64,000 nt of DNA from Hoplostethus atlanticus (Eukaryota; Chordata; Actinopteri; Trachichthyiformes; Trachichthyidae). The notes below the pieces were generated by a model. It saw nothing but the letters and a program-made list of their open reading frames with translations. It was not told the origin of the DNA and did no database searches. The stretch is taken from the NCBI GenBank assembly GCA_034670405.1, contig JAXDDX010000016.1, positions 3,204,001-3,268,000 on the forward strand. Reading direction: 5' to 3'. The translations under genes were made by a program, and so were the position numbers. The first letter of the stretch is position 1. Each line of letters begins with the position of its first letter. Positions 22,875 to 36,713 of the stretch are shown piece by piece.

Positions 22875-24199
22875 TGAAAATACGCAGATGCATTCAAAGA
22901 CATGGATTGTTAAACTTGAGAACGTGGGATGGAAAAAACAATCTATCTATCTTAGCTCTTATTGTTTGTTTCTTTTCCTACCACTTCTCTCTTACATTAT
23001 CATTCTATGGTCATAGGGAAATTGTCAGGCCACTATGGCTCTGGCCCTTGCACTCATTATCGGTTGTTTGCAATGTTGCTGAAGCTTCTAGGTACTGAAG
23101 CTTATTCTACTGTTGTACTCATTGTACAACTGTTCAGAATGTCAGATTTTCACTTTGCTATTTGTTTGGAGTACTGGCTGTAGGTTTGAGAAAAGCTCAA
23201 GGTATTCATAAGGTCTGGGCATTTTGGAGGGAAGGTAGTCCACTGATTTACAAGTACTGACTCCTGCTCAAACCTACTTAGTCCTACTACTGTGTCCATT
23301 CCTGGGGCCAAAAGTATAAACAATGTGTACACACAAAAAGTGTGCGTACACCACTTTCCACACAGGATTTGGAATTTAGAAAAATCAAATAGGCAGTGAG
23401 AATGTGTGTACCGGTACACATACTTCACATCATGTGTACAGTCTTTGGAGTCTGATTAGTGTGATATTGCGAGTTGGCAAAAAAGGATGCGAGTGTGAAT
23501 TTCGGTGACATTTTATTTAGAGCTTTTTTATGTAGCGTAAAAATAACTTTCACTATACATAGTGATGCATGAGTGGTTAACAACCTTTTTTCGACAAGCC
23601 TTAATTTTGTTCTATCTTGAGTAAATAGGTTTGTCACCAAAATCGCACATTATGGGGGAGTCAGGATAAGCCTACACCTTTACGTGTGACCAATTAATAG
23701 GTTGTTCATAGTCAGATTCTGTTAATAAAACTAGGCTGCACTGTAACAAAGCACAAACGAGTCCGATTACATAGCCTAATTCCTTACAATAAGACCCAAA
23801 GTGGGCGACACATCAAATTCCATCTGGGCAATTACATTTACTGCTGCAGTTATACGTTATCTTGTTTGTAACGCCACGTGTCCAGATGCACGTAGTGTTA
23901 GCGCGTACACCAGGGGGTAGTGTCGTTACTAAAACTAACAGTATAGAAAAACAGAGTTTACACAACTTGGGGTTTAGCCATGTGCTTGATTCAGTTTAGA
24001 GATCGATTTTGATTATAGATCCGGGTTAGCCTTTTCCACACGTATTGTAAATGGGATAGTATTGGGTGAGAGCTTATTCAGGTGATAATTTAATAGAGAG
24101 GTAAGATAGGTGAGAGCGGGCAACATAGGCTACATTCGATGCTAAACCATGGAGGAACTCTCTTACTATTTGTCTCACACTGAAACCATAATGATAAAA

Positions 24200-24980
24200 T
24201 GAAAGCTTAGGAAGCCCGAGGCCCCCCTTTCAACCGGTAGCTGGATCTTTTCCAGTCGTATCCGTGGGCCCCAAGTTATTGCATATATGGTCAAACCGTT
24301 ATTATTTTGCAGGAATACGAATGGGGAGGGATTGCAAGAGATAATTGAGCTTTACTCACTAGCTCCTCTATTTCTGCTATTCAATGCCTTCTGTTGGCCA
24401 TTGAACTAACCCAGCTTGAAATAAGGTCTTTGGGCAGAGCGCACTGAGGGGTAGAGCTCCAGATTTTTGCCAGTTCCCTTTGTATCCAGACAGCCTTGAT
24501 GAAGTGATCAATAGAGTCAAGATCCAAAGAGCTGGGATAGACGCTGCTGGGTCAAAAGCAAAGCACAAAATATCGTCTGTGCATTTATGCACTGATCCAC
24601 CTATTTTTAGTGACTTAGTTTGAATTTCTACGTAAAGCCACCGCTAAGGGTTCAAGGGCCAAACAAAACAGTCCTGGGGACAAGCCAGACCCCTGTCTTG
24701 TACCTCTGCCCAATACAAAAATAGGGGGAAATAGACCCATTTGACTGGGTCTATTCCCCCTGTTTTGTATTGGGTAGAGCACCACTGTGTTTTAATGAAT
24801 GAATACTTCAACTAAAAAAAACACTTAATTGATATCATGCATGACATTGAACTGGTAAAAGCACCCCTCTGAGTTTTGAAAGGGTTCGACAAGGTCTCAC
24901 GATTAACCATGCAGGTTTTAAGTAATTATAAAAAAGGCTTCTACGTGAAAGCATTTTGAACAAAGCCCCATTAAGGGCTC
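24200..24980 (-). mobile_element. L1-like LINE reverse transcriptase remnant
   Basis: Minus-strand translation near 24690-24640 reads GTRQGSGLSPGLFCLALEPL, the RT motif around GTRQG.PLSP typical of L1-clade elements. Downstream, CTDDILCF (24592-24540) matches the usual YADDILLF catalytic box with Tyr-Ala changed to Cys-Thr. Further on, a GLTIYAITWGPRIRLEKIQL segment (near 24290) matches the post-RT region. Frames shift between segments and no complete ORF remains, so this is a dead fragment. Confidence 0.75.
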
Positions 24981-27839
24981 TCATCCAGGCACAAAAAGGG
25001 TTCTGTTAACTGGGTGTACTATAGGCAGTGAGAATTGAGTTGTAATGCCGTGTTCTCAGTAAATCCGGTCTGTCTCCATTCTTTTCTGCATTTACCAGCT
25101 CCCTGTGAGTAACCAAGTCAGAAAACATGCACACACAAATACGCTTTCATTCACCATTGAATTTGTAAGTATTCCACAAATTACTATCAAAATCTAAGTA
25201 TCAAAACAGGTATGAGTAGGAAAAACAAAATCAAATGACACAGTATTTCTAGGTCTACAAGATAGATGCACAAACCACCATACAGACAGCCACGGACAAA
25301 GCAGAATACAGTCAAAAAGAACAGTGTGAAATGTGCAGATACATACAAAAAAAAAAAAAAACACTCCACAGAGACGCATATTGAAAATGTATCTGGGCAA
25401 GAGTGAAGAGAGACATCTGTGTGTATGTGTGTGTCACACAATCGTTTCTCCATGAGTCAGCAGAAATTGGACACATTCCACTTCCTCTTATGGCGGGTGT
25501 GGGGGGATGGGGAAGGAGCAGGGCCGTTGCCATGGAAACTATGTATTTTCCTGTGGGGTCATATCTCAGATTGAAACAGATGCTGTGAGCAACATACAGA
25601 CGCATGAGCAGTATGAACACACAATGAGGGGAACTGTTGGAGCTGAATACAACATATATATCTGAACCCGTTCTACAAGACACAACCACACACTAAGCAG
25701 GCCAGGCTGTAGACTGAGCTGAAGGCCACGGTCCGTATTCGTGTCCCTCTATAGCAGTGCTCAAGATGGTATTGCCTCACTGAGATTTTAACTAACCAGG
25801 GGCCAGATCATAATGACAGACAGACTGAATGAAACTAAGGCTCCCATTACATCTGGTATTGACATGTGTCTCATGTTCAGATTGTGATTGTTAAAATGGA
25901 TTATATTTACCTGATATTAAAATCTCCTGTATACACAGTAGGAATCTGATGCTCTTCTTTCCCTCAGAAATGGCACATTGCATGTCACTGAGAATAAACA
26001 CCTTGCCTGTTCCCCATCTCCAAGTATCCTGATAACTCATTTTTGCCAAGTAGGTTACTATCCAAGCTGCCTGCAATCTCCTTGATTTGCGTGCGCTTCC
26101 TGGTTGGATCCATACGCAAACGTTTATTTTCATTCACTAAATGTGGATTTCCATTGCTATATGTGAAGTTTATCCTGGGGAAAGGGTGGATATTTACAAT
26201 GTCTTCTATGCAACAGACAGAATTATACATCAGTCTGAGGCTGGGATCACACTATGCATTTATGTTGCTGCACATTATTTTCATAGTTCTATGCAAGGAT
26301 TCCATGGCTCAATGCATTAAAATCAATTGAGTAGATTATTAGATGTGGTTATCACTTCTACTATTGTAACATACATTTCCATTGGAGCTTTGATTGACAA
26401 AATGTTTTTGTCTAAAAAAAACTGCAGAGAACTAATAAAAATGGGGGGAAACAACATTTGTTTTAGCGTACACAGTCAATGCATAAGTAGACAGCGCATG
26501 CAATGCATCTACCATGTAATGATCAAACCATAACCGTTTCTCTCATTTGATATTAATGAACTTCCATCAGCGACACATTCAAGCATTAAGTGTGTTACTG
26601 GCCACTGATCACCTGATGATGTCAGCTCATCTCAACAGTCCAGTGCTTTGGATGTGGGACACAGACGAGTGACATCGACACTGAGAACAGAAATAGAACT
26701 AATTCCTCGTAAGAGAATAGATGGAGAAAAACAAGAGACTGCAGCTAGGAGACGGAATAAACCTCAGCTGAATCCTGGACTAAATCCTATTTCCTTATCA
26801 CTGAGCCAGCAGAAACACTGTGTCCATCCAGCTGAGACAAACAATGCTTGTGACAAGCTCTGAATCATCAGCAGCAGCCCTATAAGCTGTCTAAACATAC
26901 ATTAAGCTTGATGTCCTGCAACATTTGACTTTACAAGCTTTACAAGGTTTCCTGGTTCCACAAAAGCTATTCTCAAGGAGTCAAAGTGCAGTGAACAAGC
27001 CCATGTGATGTCAATGAATGACAACAAGCCATGCAAAGGTCACACTCCTCTCTCGTGTATTTCAGAAATGTGCACACACCCACACAAACGAGAGTTAGAT
27101 GTAGAAACAGTTGCATAAGAAGTATAAACTCTCCTTGCATTATTGCGTATAAACACACACATACCAACACAATGCTCACAACTAAGGCTTATGCGTTTGT
27201 TTTAGCCTATAGTTGGTTCCAGCCTTAGTGTGATGGAGCTGGCAAGACTCCCTAGTGGCATTGGCTGACCCACTTCTATGCAACTCTATCCCTAATGTGA
27301 CCCACTGGAAAGCCAGAGGACGGACACACACGCACACGCACACACGCGCACACACACACACACGCCTGAAATTGCCTGACTTCCAACCCCGTCAGGCTGA
27401 GAGGTGAAAAACAACTAAATGCTGCTGATGGCCATCTCTCTCTCTTGCTCTCCTTTTTTCTGTTTCTCACACAGTTCTTCTGAGGTTCAACCATCTACGT
27501 CTCTGCTATCTGATCTACCTCAACTAGCTAGCAACTTCCGGAGTGTGTTTCTGTAAGGTCTTTATTATATCTAGCCTGTCGGTTTAGGGCAGAAAAGTCA
27601 ATCTAAAGGCTTGGAAACAGGAAGTGGATAGGTTACATGACTGAACTCACCTACAACTACGATTCGTATTCAATTCTGAGAAGAATAATTGTAGTAAGCA
27701 TTAGTGCACGTGTATTAAACATATCCTTGACTTTTTTTTTTTTTTTTTTACTTAAATTTACCAAAAATGTAAAGAGCACTATTTTTTATTGAAAAGTAGA
27801 CAATGCTGTAAAACCATTACAAATGTATATTCTGGATAT
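24981..27839. other. galnt1 5' intron segment with one unassigned open frame
   Basis: No known gene was recognised. A minus-strand open frame of 81 codons at 25985-26230 has ordinary, non-repetitive composition, unlike most frames in this window, but I cannot name it. It lacks clear splice partners. Confidence 0.35.
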
Positions 27840-28206
27840 ACTGAATACCTACACTATATAGCCAAAAGTCAGCGGATACCTGACCATCACACCTATATGA
27901 GCTTGCTGGACATCCCATTCTAAAACCACGGGCATTAATATGGAGTTGGACCCCCTTTGCGGCTAAAACAGCCGCCACTCTTCTGGGAAGGCTTTCCACA
28001 AGCTTTTGGAGTGTGTCTGTGGGAATTTGTGCCCATTCAGCCAAAAGAGCATTTGTGAGGTCAGGAAGTGATGTTGGACGAGAAGGCCTGGCTCGCAATC
28101 GGCCTTCTAATTCCTCCCAAAGGTGTTCAGTGGGGTTGAGGCTCTTTGTGCACAGGGGCACAGTCATGCTGGAACAGCAAAGGGCCTTCCCCAAACTGTT
28201 GCATGC
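27840..28206 (-). mobile_element. Tc1/mariner-type transposon 3' remnant
   Basis: Minus-strand translation contains LNPTEHLWEELEGRLRARPS, then PTSLPDLTNALLAEWAQIPT and LVESLPRRVAAVLAAKG, the C-terminal end of a fish Tc1-like transposase; NPTEHLWEEL holds the last acidic catalytic position. The end near 27851 (TACACTATATAGCCAAAAGT) looks like the terminal inverted repeat next to a TA target. The N-terminal two thirds are missing. The junction near 28140 lacks part of the usual sequence, so there is an internal deletion as well. Confidence 0.8.
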
Positions 28207-29226
28207 TCTCCATCTCCTGACATCTCCTCATTTGACTGTAGAGTTGAATCAAACTGGCAAGTAAGGAATGCCAGTGTCTGTACGTGATGCCACTTACATG
28301 CACTCATGTTCATCTTTTATCTGTGTTGGTCAATTTTAATAGTGTGGAGCATAGAATCATACTTTCCTTTCACTTTCATTTCACTTACAATAGGTAGCTC
28401 TGTCAGATTGGACGAAACACAACAGGAAGAAAGCTCCTTTTTCCTGCACTGTCACAGCACTAAAACCAAGTAAAGCCAAGTGTGAAGATAGATATGTTTC
28501 ATTGGCTTTAAGAGAATATATAACAGGAGAGGGGTTGGCAGACTTGCTCTAAACAAGCTCTCAAAAAAGTTGCACCATGACAATTACATGTTACCGTACC
28601 AGTGTGCTCAAATTCAATTTCCAGGTCACACAATTTCAGATTTGGTCACATTTGAGACTAAAATGGTCACACTTTCGATCCCTGTTAGGTCTTAAGTAGG
28701 TTGCAACTATTCCACTGCAAGGGTTAACCTATATGGAACAAATAATGGAATTATGTTCACAGCTAAGAATACTAACCAGCCACTGAGACAAGCATATTGT
28801 TCTGCTGCTAATTTCAAGTCTCAGTGGAGACTTTGATACAGACTTTGATGTTTCTCTGCCTGTTTTGTAAACAGGCAATGATATGGTAGCAAAGCGGTGT
28901 GACATAAGTCTTGGGGGATAGGCAAGTTTGCATACTGTGTGTATATATATATATATATATATATGTATCTGTTTATGTGCATGTGTGTGTCTGATCTGGC
29001 CATGGTCTGGAAGAAGGAACAATGGCATTCCTGTGCTCTGAGCTCCAGGTGGCTGTGGAAACCCAATCCCAAACCAAGCCTTGCTGGCACACAGAGCGCC
29101 GGGAACGCCGAATGCTGCTGCCTCCCTCCGGAGACATGGGCCAGAATAGAGCTATTGTTCCAGATCAGCTCGGAGCAACAAATGCCCCAAAGCCACCGTC
29201 TAAGACAAGCACATAAACACACGCGC

Positions 29227-29262
<36 letters not shown>

Positions 29263-30122
29263 GTGGATATCAAAAGTCTACACACCCTTTTACATTTTTT
29301 ACTTTTTCTGCCTTGAGGCCTGAAATGAAAACCTATTAAATTGACATTTTTTCATTTTCATTTGGATAAAGTAATCAGCAAAATAAAGGGACAAGCAAAA
29401 GGCTACTAATTTCTGACAATGTATTAACAATGGAAAAAACACATTGTGTGCATGCCTTATAATTGGGGTTTGCAACTGTCCTAAGATTAAACTAATCACT
29501 TTCCAAAGGACATTATTGTTGTTATAATTATTATTATTATTACCATTAGGCTAGACAATGGCAATACATATGTCCTATTACTTAGTCAGTACCATATATA
29601 AGTTAAGTGCTGACACACATACACACACATAGACAAATGAGGGAGCACATCTGCTGGAGCCTGAACATGCAGCCAACAGGGCAGGAAAGTCATGACGACT
29701 TCATGGCCTTGAAATGAGGAACATGATTCATTTCCTGTCAATGCTGGAGAGCCATGCCTTAAAACAGGGCTGGGCTCAGGCAAACAGCTGAAGAAGTTCT
29801 AACCATGACACACACAACCTAAGTCAAAAAACTCAAGTCACGCCCTGTAAGTTAGGCTGCATGTATATATGTTTCAAGACAGCAAGTGCCACATATGAAG
29901 CTATTAACCTACATAGCCAAGCTGGTGCTCCTCCTTTCTTTATGTAGCTCTGCTGTAGACCTCAGCCTTTCCTTCATCATGTTCAAAGCCATCCGCACCC
30001 ACTGGCCAGGCACCAGCTCTGGTACCAGGGGACCCATGCTACAGGTAGCAAATGGGCACAGCAGATTCCCTCCAGCAATACAGCATATTCTCTTATTGCA
30101 CACCCCTCCCCTTGCCTCCCCT

Positions 30123-30162
<40 letters not shown>

Positions 30163-31328
30163 AGGATAAATAATAAATAATACATAATACATGTCCCTCT
30201 TTTCTCTCCTTTGAGGAACATGACAGATTCATTTCATTGGTTCCCTGTCAGTCCTACATCTTCATCTGTTGCAGGCTCTTACAGGATTGATAGTGAATCA
30301 ATTTTCTCTCAAGATAATTACAGCATTGTTAATGCATGCTCACTTGTGCATGCTCATACTCTCTCTCTCTCTCTCTCTCTGTCTCACACACACACACACA
30401 CACACATAAACACGTACGACGCACATACATGCAAGCCACACATGCTTCAACAAAAACCTAAAAGGTCTCTGAGTGATTGAATTACATGAAATTGAATTAA
30501 CCTCTGTTCAGCAGAGAGGGAAGGGGGTGCAAAGCTATAGCCAAGCCAGGAAGCTCAAACAGACTGGCCAATAGTTTTTCATTTGTAACAAGCTGATCTA
30601 AAGCATCGGACCTCTATCGGGCACTTCAGACACAGGCAACCTGCGTTAAATTCAGGGGGTAGAGTTCATGTGATGCAACACTGAAGCTAAAGTTCCAGTC
30701 CAGTCACTGACATAAATGAACAACTTGTGTCCAGCACTAAGTCTACATTAAAATCCTTATTGACAAATATGCTCTATCAGCGCTGTACAAAAGCTGCTCT
30801 TCTTATTATAAGGAAAAACGATTCCCGCGGCACTGCCCTGACCGTCTTAACATATCTGCCACTGCCTCGCTGTCATTTGAATAGACAGTCAGGGAAAGTA
30901 GTTGCAGTAGAATGCGGCAAGATAAGATAACCTAGTGGCCCACCCACGATGGACTCGGCGGTTTGAGTTAACGCTAACGTTACATGGCTAGAAAGTATTC
31001 ATGAGCATCATGCCGACAATGTTTCTTTGGTCAACTCAATTCCAGAATGGCTTTGAAACGTTAAGTAATCGGTGGCTAATTGGCGACTGAGTAATGTTAC
31101 TCACTGAGCAATCAATTCGTTTATCGGCGAGCAGCATCACATCCCCGTTGCTTAGCTGCTTCTGTCAACAAGAACACCCTCTGCCATGGTGCCAGTTCGA
31201 TGTGCACGGGCTAGTAGATACTGGCTCGCTGCCTTGTAAGGAGCACCGGCCAACAACGAGCCCGCTAACGAAAATGTGTCTGAAAACACCATATATCAGC
31301 CTAGGTTTAACATATATTGTTGGCTTAC
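28207..31328. other. galnt1 5' region, no gene seen
   Basis: Contains a TA run (28940-28964), (CA)n near 29236-29262 after a CGCGCG stretch, and (CA)n at 30124-30160. The sequence around 29265-29340 (CAAAAGTCTACACACCC) resembles the end of a dispersed fish DNA-transposon family, but I could not bound it. Confidence 0.35.
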
Positions 31329-31760
31329 CTAGGGTGGCAGCCAAGACCTCAATCCACTGTTGGGGCGCAAGGGACCGCAGGCCAGCGAAACGCCTCGACG
31401 AGCCAGAAAACTGTCACCGATAGCAGAGAATATCAGCTAGCTGGCTAGCTAGCGTAGCGGGCTAACGGTAAGAGAGTGGTCCTCTTTCTGTCGACGTCTC
31501 AGTGGTCGAGAAAAAAATGAGTTAACGTTACCTCAAAAGTGAATCCGGGGACGAGGTGTTTCTGCCCTTGAACACGGCTAGAAGACCGACGTCTAGTGTC
31601 GAAACATGTTATTAAAAGAGACATCCATTGAAAAGAGGGTGAATACCGCTATGTTCATTCGGCAGCAGCGTTATGCTGTGTAATATCGCCTGGCGGACGT
31701 GCTGCGCTCGGCTCGGGTGAACAGCCCTGCCTGGGTCGGTCGGGCTGAGCTGCTGATGTG
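31329..31760 (-). promoter_or_regulatory. galnt1: Candidate galnt1 promoter and first exon(s)
   Basis: A locally CpG-rich segment, unlike the AT-rich flanks. On the minus strand it contains two good donors: TAG|GTAAGC with the exon edge at 31329, and GAG|GTAACG with the edge at 31532. These could be alternative first exons, or consecutive 5'UTR exons. It is placed upstream of all galnt1 exons and faces INO80C. No transcription start can be fixed from sequence alone. Confidence 0.5.
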
Positions 31761-34110
31761 CAGAGAGACCAGGGGTAGCATCACCGCACATCCCTCCCTC
31801 TACTACCCCAACCCGGAAGAACTACTATAACTGATCTGGTTCCCCGTTGTATAATCACACTATATTACAGTTTCATCCAAATGTGTCTAGGTCATTGTCA
31901 GAGCAGGACAAGTTTGCCAGCCTTGACCAGTGCTATAATCAAAGTAATTAAAGTTGGGCTCAAGGACCCCAGGGACCCGGGGAGGGAGGGATGGAGGGTG
32001 GGTGGGTGTGTGTGTGTTGGGGGGGGGTGGACTTTTATAATTTCTTCATTCATTAAGAGCTAGCACAGTGACAGAATAGGAAGATGGGGTAAGTTAAGTT
32101 GATGAGTAAGCTGAACCCCTCTGTAATTGTAATGTTGTATTGTAATGTTATGTTGTTATGTAATGTAATGTTATGTTTAATGTTTAACAAGGTGTAAATA
32201 CATTATACTATTTGTACAGACTACCATGGTATCATAACTCACTGGTGGCTCAACACTGACTCAACTACATTCACCCTGGTTGAACCAAAGTAAGGACCTC
32301 TTTTTGACTGGCTATAATTTTTTTAAAGCTACAGCACTTAGGCCTACAGGGAAGCTGTTGCTTTTCATGCGCAGACAAGACAGGAATTTCAACTTGAAGA
32401 GCCTGAACTGTAAGTTTTGTAGAGGGAAATTAAGGACTGTCAATGCACTCCTCACAATAGCCTGTATTACATGGCTACTTCAACATGGCTACTTTAGAAA
32501 AACATTAAAAACACTCCAGTGCGATTTGGCTATGGTGTGGCCTTCATCAGAGAGTAGCCCACCAAACTAGATGAAGAATATGCACCTCTTTATGCTTTGA
32601 AGTAGGTTATTTTATGGTATTGCAATAAAGGTTTTTTTTAGCTTGAAGAGTGCATTTGACCTTCTTTCTCGTTGATAATCAAAGAACACCTTCAACAAAT
32701 GCCTCCACGCACCAAAACCCAATAGAAGCACTCTGTATCCTTCCTTCTTTGAAATACAGTTTTGGAGAGAGTTTGGAATTAAAAGTGTCTCACTTACTCC
32801 ACTCAATCTTAATATATTTGTTCTACTCTCCTCACTGATCCATCCATCTACTGTACGTATTGACAGTCCAGGCTACTGTCTTTAGGTTCATATCAAACTA
32901 GGGACACATTTGGCTTGAATCATCAAGTTAGTTAATTGGGAAGCTGAAAAGCTCACAAAATGATAGTTCTTCATGTTTGCAATAGATCTTCACATTCATA
33001 GCCTGTATTACTTGTCTGACAGGTCAGGTTCATCCTAGTTTGTAGCCTTTATGTCTAAATGTCTGAAATATTGCTATGAGCAGGAATATGTACATATGAA
33101 GCACAAAGCACTGCTGGTGGTAGGCCTTACAGGTCAGTATTACAGAAGGACAAGATCTTATGGGCTCCTCTGATCCAGTACTGGATATACTTTGTTACAA
33201 GCTACTATAAATAAGATTTCACCAGTATTGTTCACTACTACCTGTTCTATCAGGGGAGCATTTAAATGTGTTCACCGCAGGCATAACCTCCTTCGTCACA
33301 ATTTATTACCACGAGAAAAGCACTTGGGAGTGTTTAGGCCATTACCAGTGCCTGGCAAAGCTAGCTGCCTGATCTAGTGAGTTAATTTGCTTCAGTTGAT
33401 ACCAGTTCATTCACAGTTCATTCAGCAGAGATGGTAAATTGAGATTCCTGATTGGCAATACAGCTCCAGGTGTCATTTTGTGAGAGATGCACTGTGTCCA
33501 ATATATGACATGCCAGGATGTGGTGTCAGTCTACTTTCTCAAAGTTACAAATGCAAATTGGTTTATGTCAGCATCACTGCCAAACTCCTGTTGCACATAA
33601 TGAAGTCAGCGAGGAGCTATCGCTCATTCTCTACCTAATCAGACAGAGAAGACTGCCTTGACTTGATGAGACTTGAATAACAATACAGCTGCACGTCTAG
33701 GTCGGGTCATTCAGCATGTATTCAAGTAGCTGCATTCTCCACAGTGAATGATATGTGTGATACAGACAACCTATTTTCATTCTGCTGTGACAAGCTTACC
33801 TTCTTGCTCTAGTCATAATACATGTATACCAGGCTTTCCCAACCTTGGATTTGTGTCTCTTGAAAAATTCTCAATAATTATAATCATATCTTTCATTTGA
33901 AAGTGAAAACCTACTGCCAACTGCTTTTGGGCTGCAGTAAAGAAGAAGAAGAATAAGAAGAACACACTTTATTAATCCACATGATTGACACACACACAGC
34001 ATGCAGGAAGTGGTGGCCACCAAATACACACACGCATGCCCTGCAAAAGCTGCAGTGGCTCACAAAAGGAATTTGATTTCTGACCTTTATGGAATGAAAT
34101 ATTGTTTATA
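31761..34110. other. Intergenic DNA between galnt1 and ino80c, no gene seen
   Basis: AT-rich, with short direct repeats of TAATGTTATGTT near 32130-32180. The segment near 33828-33850 (CAGGCTTTCCCAACCTTGG) faintly resembles a hAT end. No coding exon was found. Confidence 0.4.
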
Positions 34111-34114
34111 CACT

Positions 34115-34300
34115 TGCATGCTGATAGGTTAGAGAAGTGGGCTTGGGATTGAAAGGTTGCTTCAGGTTCGAATCCTAGACCAGCTAGGAAAAGCTTGGTG
34201 GAGAAAAAGAATGAGGAATGCTCTCCCTTTCCTCTCTCACATATGAATGATCTCTCTTTCACACACGCCCGAATGAGCAATCTTGTCATCCATACAAATG
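34115..34300 (+). mobile_element. tRNA-derived SINE
   Basis: Reads GTTAGAGAAGTGGGCTTGGG, then a consensus RNA polymerase III B box GGTTCGAATCC at 34165-34175, followed by a GACCAGCTAGGAAAAGC body. This matches the layout of a common fish tRNA-derived SINE. The A box is degraded and no target duplication was identified. Confidence 0.65.
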
Positions 34301-34348
34301 TCTTCACACCTTACGAAGCCCAGGTCTCCAAACACCCTTCCACACACA

Positions 34349-34374
34349 CATGCATGCATGCATGCATGCATGCA
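34349..34374. repeat. (ATGC)n tetranucleotide microsatellite
   Basis: Six tandem TGCA/ATGC units, each self-complementary, directly after the SINE and a short (CA)n run. Confidence 0.9.
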
Positions 34375-35176
34375 AGCACACACGTGTGAGCTATCCATAC
34401 ACATTACACACATTCACACATCCGGCACCAGTCAATGGCCCGATGACACAGATCAATAAGTTGTGCTTCAGGCTGTGGCTTAGATGTTTGGCTCACATAC
34501 CACACAGACTCACCAGAGCAGAACACTCCACCAGCCCGCTTACATAATCTGCCTTTCAATTACATCCCTAGCAAAAATGGGTGTGGATGCATGCGTGTGT
34601 GTGTGTGTGTGTGTGTGTCTGTGCGTGAGAACATATGCGTGTCAATTTGAAAATCATCTTCATGGTGAAATAGCTTCTCTTACATTTAGATTTTTTCTGT
34701 AGTAGATAAAAGATTTCATGCAGCAATGCAAAGAGTTACACAAAACTGATTCCCTCATTTGATTTCTTGACAGTGGAGACATCTTTTTTTTATCTCATCA
34801 GACTGAAGAGCCCTGTGTTTACATTTTCAGTCTGAATACAGCCATGGCTTTGATGCTGCTGGTTCCATTGTGCTGCTCCAGCCTGCTGCCTGACAGGTGA
34901 TGTGTTCATAAGAAGAGGTGCTCGGGTCCAATGCCCCACAGTTACAGCTCACAGTTTAACTTCAACCATAAAATATTCATATGTGTTTGCAATTGAGCTC
35001 CAGCAGACTCTCTAGATATACTTTATTCATGTGGCTGGCAGCAGCAGTGTACCAGTGCTGAAATATGAATGAGACATCAGGAAAGACCTTCTTCTGAATC
35101 AGCAGTTCCCCAGTGAATATGGCCCTCTATTCACCCCAAGACAGGCCAAGGACAGCAAGTAGCAAAATTCTTTATT

Positions 35177-35234
<58 letters not shown>

Positions 35235-35594
35235 ACTTACACAAACACACCTTCATACAGAATACACCAACATTGCCCAGTTTGTAAAGGTCTCAGCATT
35301 AGCTCAGAGGAGAATGTGTTGAGTTATGATGTGGTATGATGTGGTTTGTGTGTAGATGTCTGGATGCTGACAGGTCCATCCCTGGAGGGCCGGTGTAAGC
35401 TGATGGATGTGCTGGAGGCACTTTTCCCCTCAAAGGTGTTCATGCAAAACACTCTGTTTGAACAACAAGAGAATAACCATGTACCTCCCAAGGCATGGGG
35501 TTGTACTTTAATCAATCAGCAGATTACCTGAGGCTACCTCAACCTCCACAGTTCTGCTGACAGGAATGCTGTCAATTGCCTTAATAATAAGGAG

Positions 35595-35790
35595 CTACTT
35601 TATTGAAATCTCTTTTCATTTGCCCCCTTCCACAGGGACTAGGTCAGAAACAGAACACCAACCCTGGAACCAGTAAGCAAGTGTCTTGCTCAAGGATCAA
35701 GCAGGACAGATGCTTGCTGACAAAGAGGCTTGAACCCAGGCTCCTCCAGTTGAAGAGTGATTGCTGTACACACTTCACCATCCTATGGTT
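35595..35790 (-). mobile_element. tRNA-derived SINE
   Basis: On the minus strand a B-box-like GGGTTCAAGCC is followed by a body with CTTGAGCAAGACACTTGC and CCTGTGGAAGG, and an end AATAAAGTAG. This is a recurring fish SINE layout; similar 3' tails appear near 2.8 kb and 15.0 kb in this window. Confidence 0.55.
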
Positions 35791-36711
35791 TGGTTATTAG
35801 TTTCGATCTGTGTCTTTACAACAGGTGATGCTCACATATTGTTGATATGTTTGCAGTCAGAACTATGGTTGGACACCTTTTGTGTCCTTCCAGTCAACAA
35901 TTATCTTCCCATACTTGAATGACTTTATGTTTATGTTTATGAAAGTAACAGCGACAAAGTTGCCATCTCAATTTGATCCTCGTCACCCACCAATACTGTT
36001 CCACAGCACCTGGGTAGACTCCGTAACATGCATCTATGCATCTATATTCACATCTGTGTGCTTGCTTGTGTCTATGAATATCAATCAGAGCCTGGGACTC
36101 TGAGGGATTATGCAAGCCAGAGTGATTCATAACAACCAACACTATACTTCTGCTCTGAATTTATTGCTCATCAGAACATAGACTTACACCATTTGGCTCT
36201 TAATCAATAAGGGTTATATTCCTTATGTAAATATGTATAATGTATGTTTGCTGTGCAAATCAGTACTAAACAAACAGCAGATCACATACAAAGCCAGATG
36301 CTGTTGCAACCTCAGTGTCACAGTGGAGGTGGCAAAGAAAGGTTTTGTTCTTTTCTTGGTGTATGTGGGAATGTAGAATACAAAGTGTGATAGAAACTAC
36401 ACCATATGTAACTGCACTGTATCCAAACACTTCAAAGTGTGTCTGTCTGTGTGTGTATGTGTGTGTGTGTGTGTGTGTGTGTATATACAATGTATTCTTG
36501 CTCACTGGGCAAATATCCTTGCCACAGTATTCTCATTCACAGCACTCACAGTCCCAGATGGCTATGCCGACCTCTAGAGAATGCAAAAGAGCATGGTTAC
36601 AAATTAGGTATGAGAAATGCACAGAGCGCTTTCAGTGTGTAAAAGTGTGAGAAACAAGAATTCTTATTAAGGAAGGGAGGAGGAATATTCTATACAAACT
36701 GCTCAATTAGA

Positions 36712-36713
<2 letters not shown>

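Noticed and set aside
29265-29500. Possible DNA-transposon end (CAAAAGTCTACACACCC)
   Set aside because: Similarity covers only a short stretch and neither the second end nor a TA duplication could be located.
31094-31423. 109-codon plus-strand open frame next to the galnt1 promoter
   Set aside because: It lies in CpG-rich sequence where stops are rare, resembles no protein I know and overlaps the proposed galnt1 first exon on the other strand.
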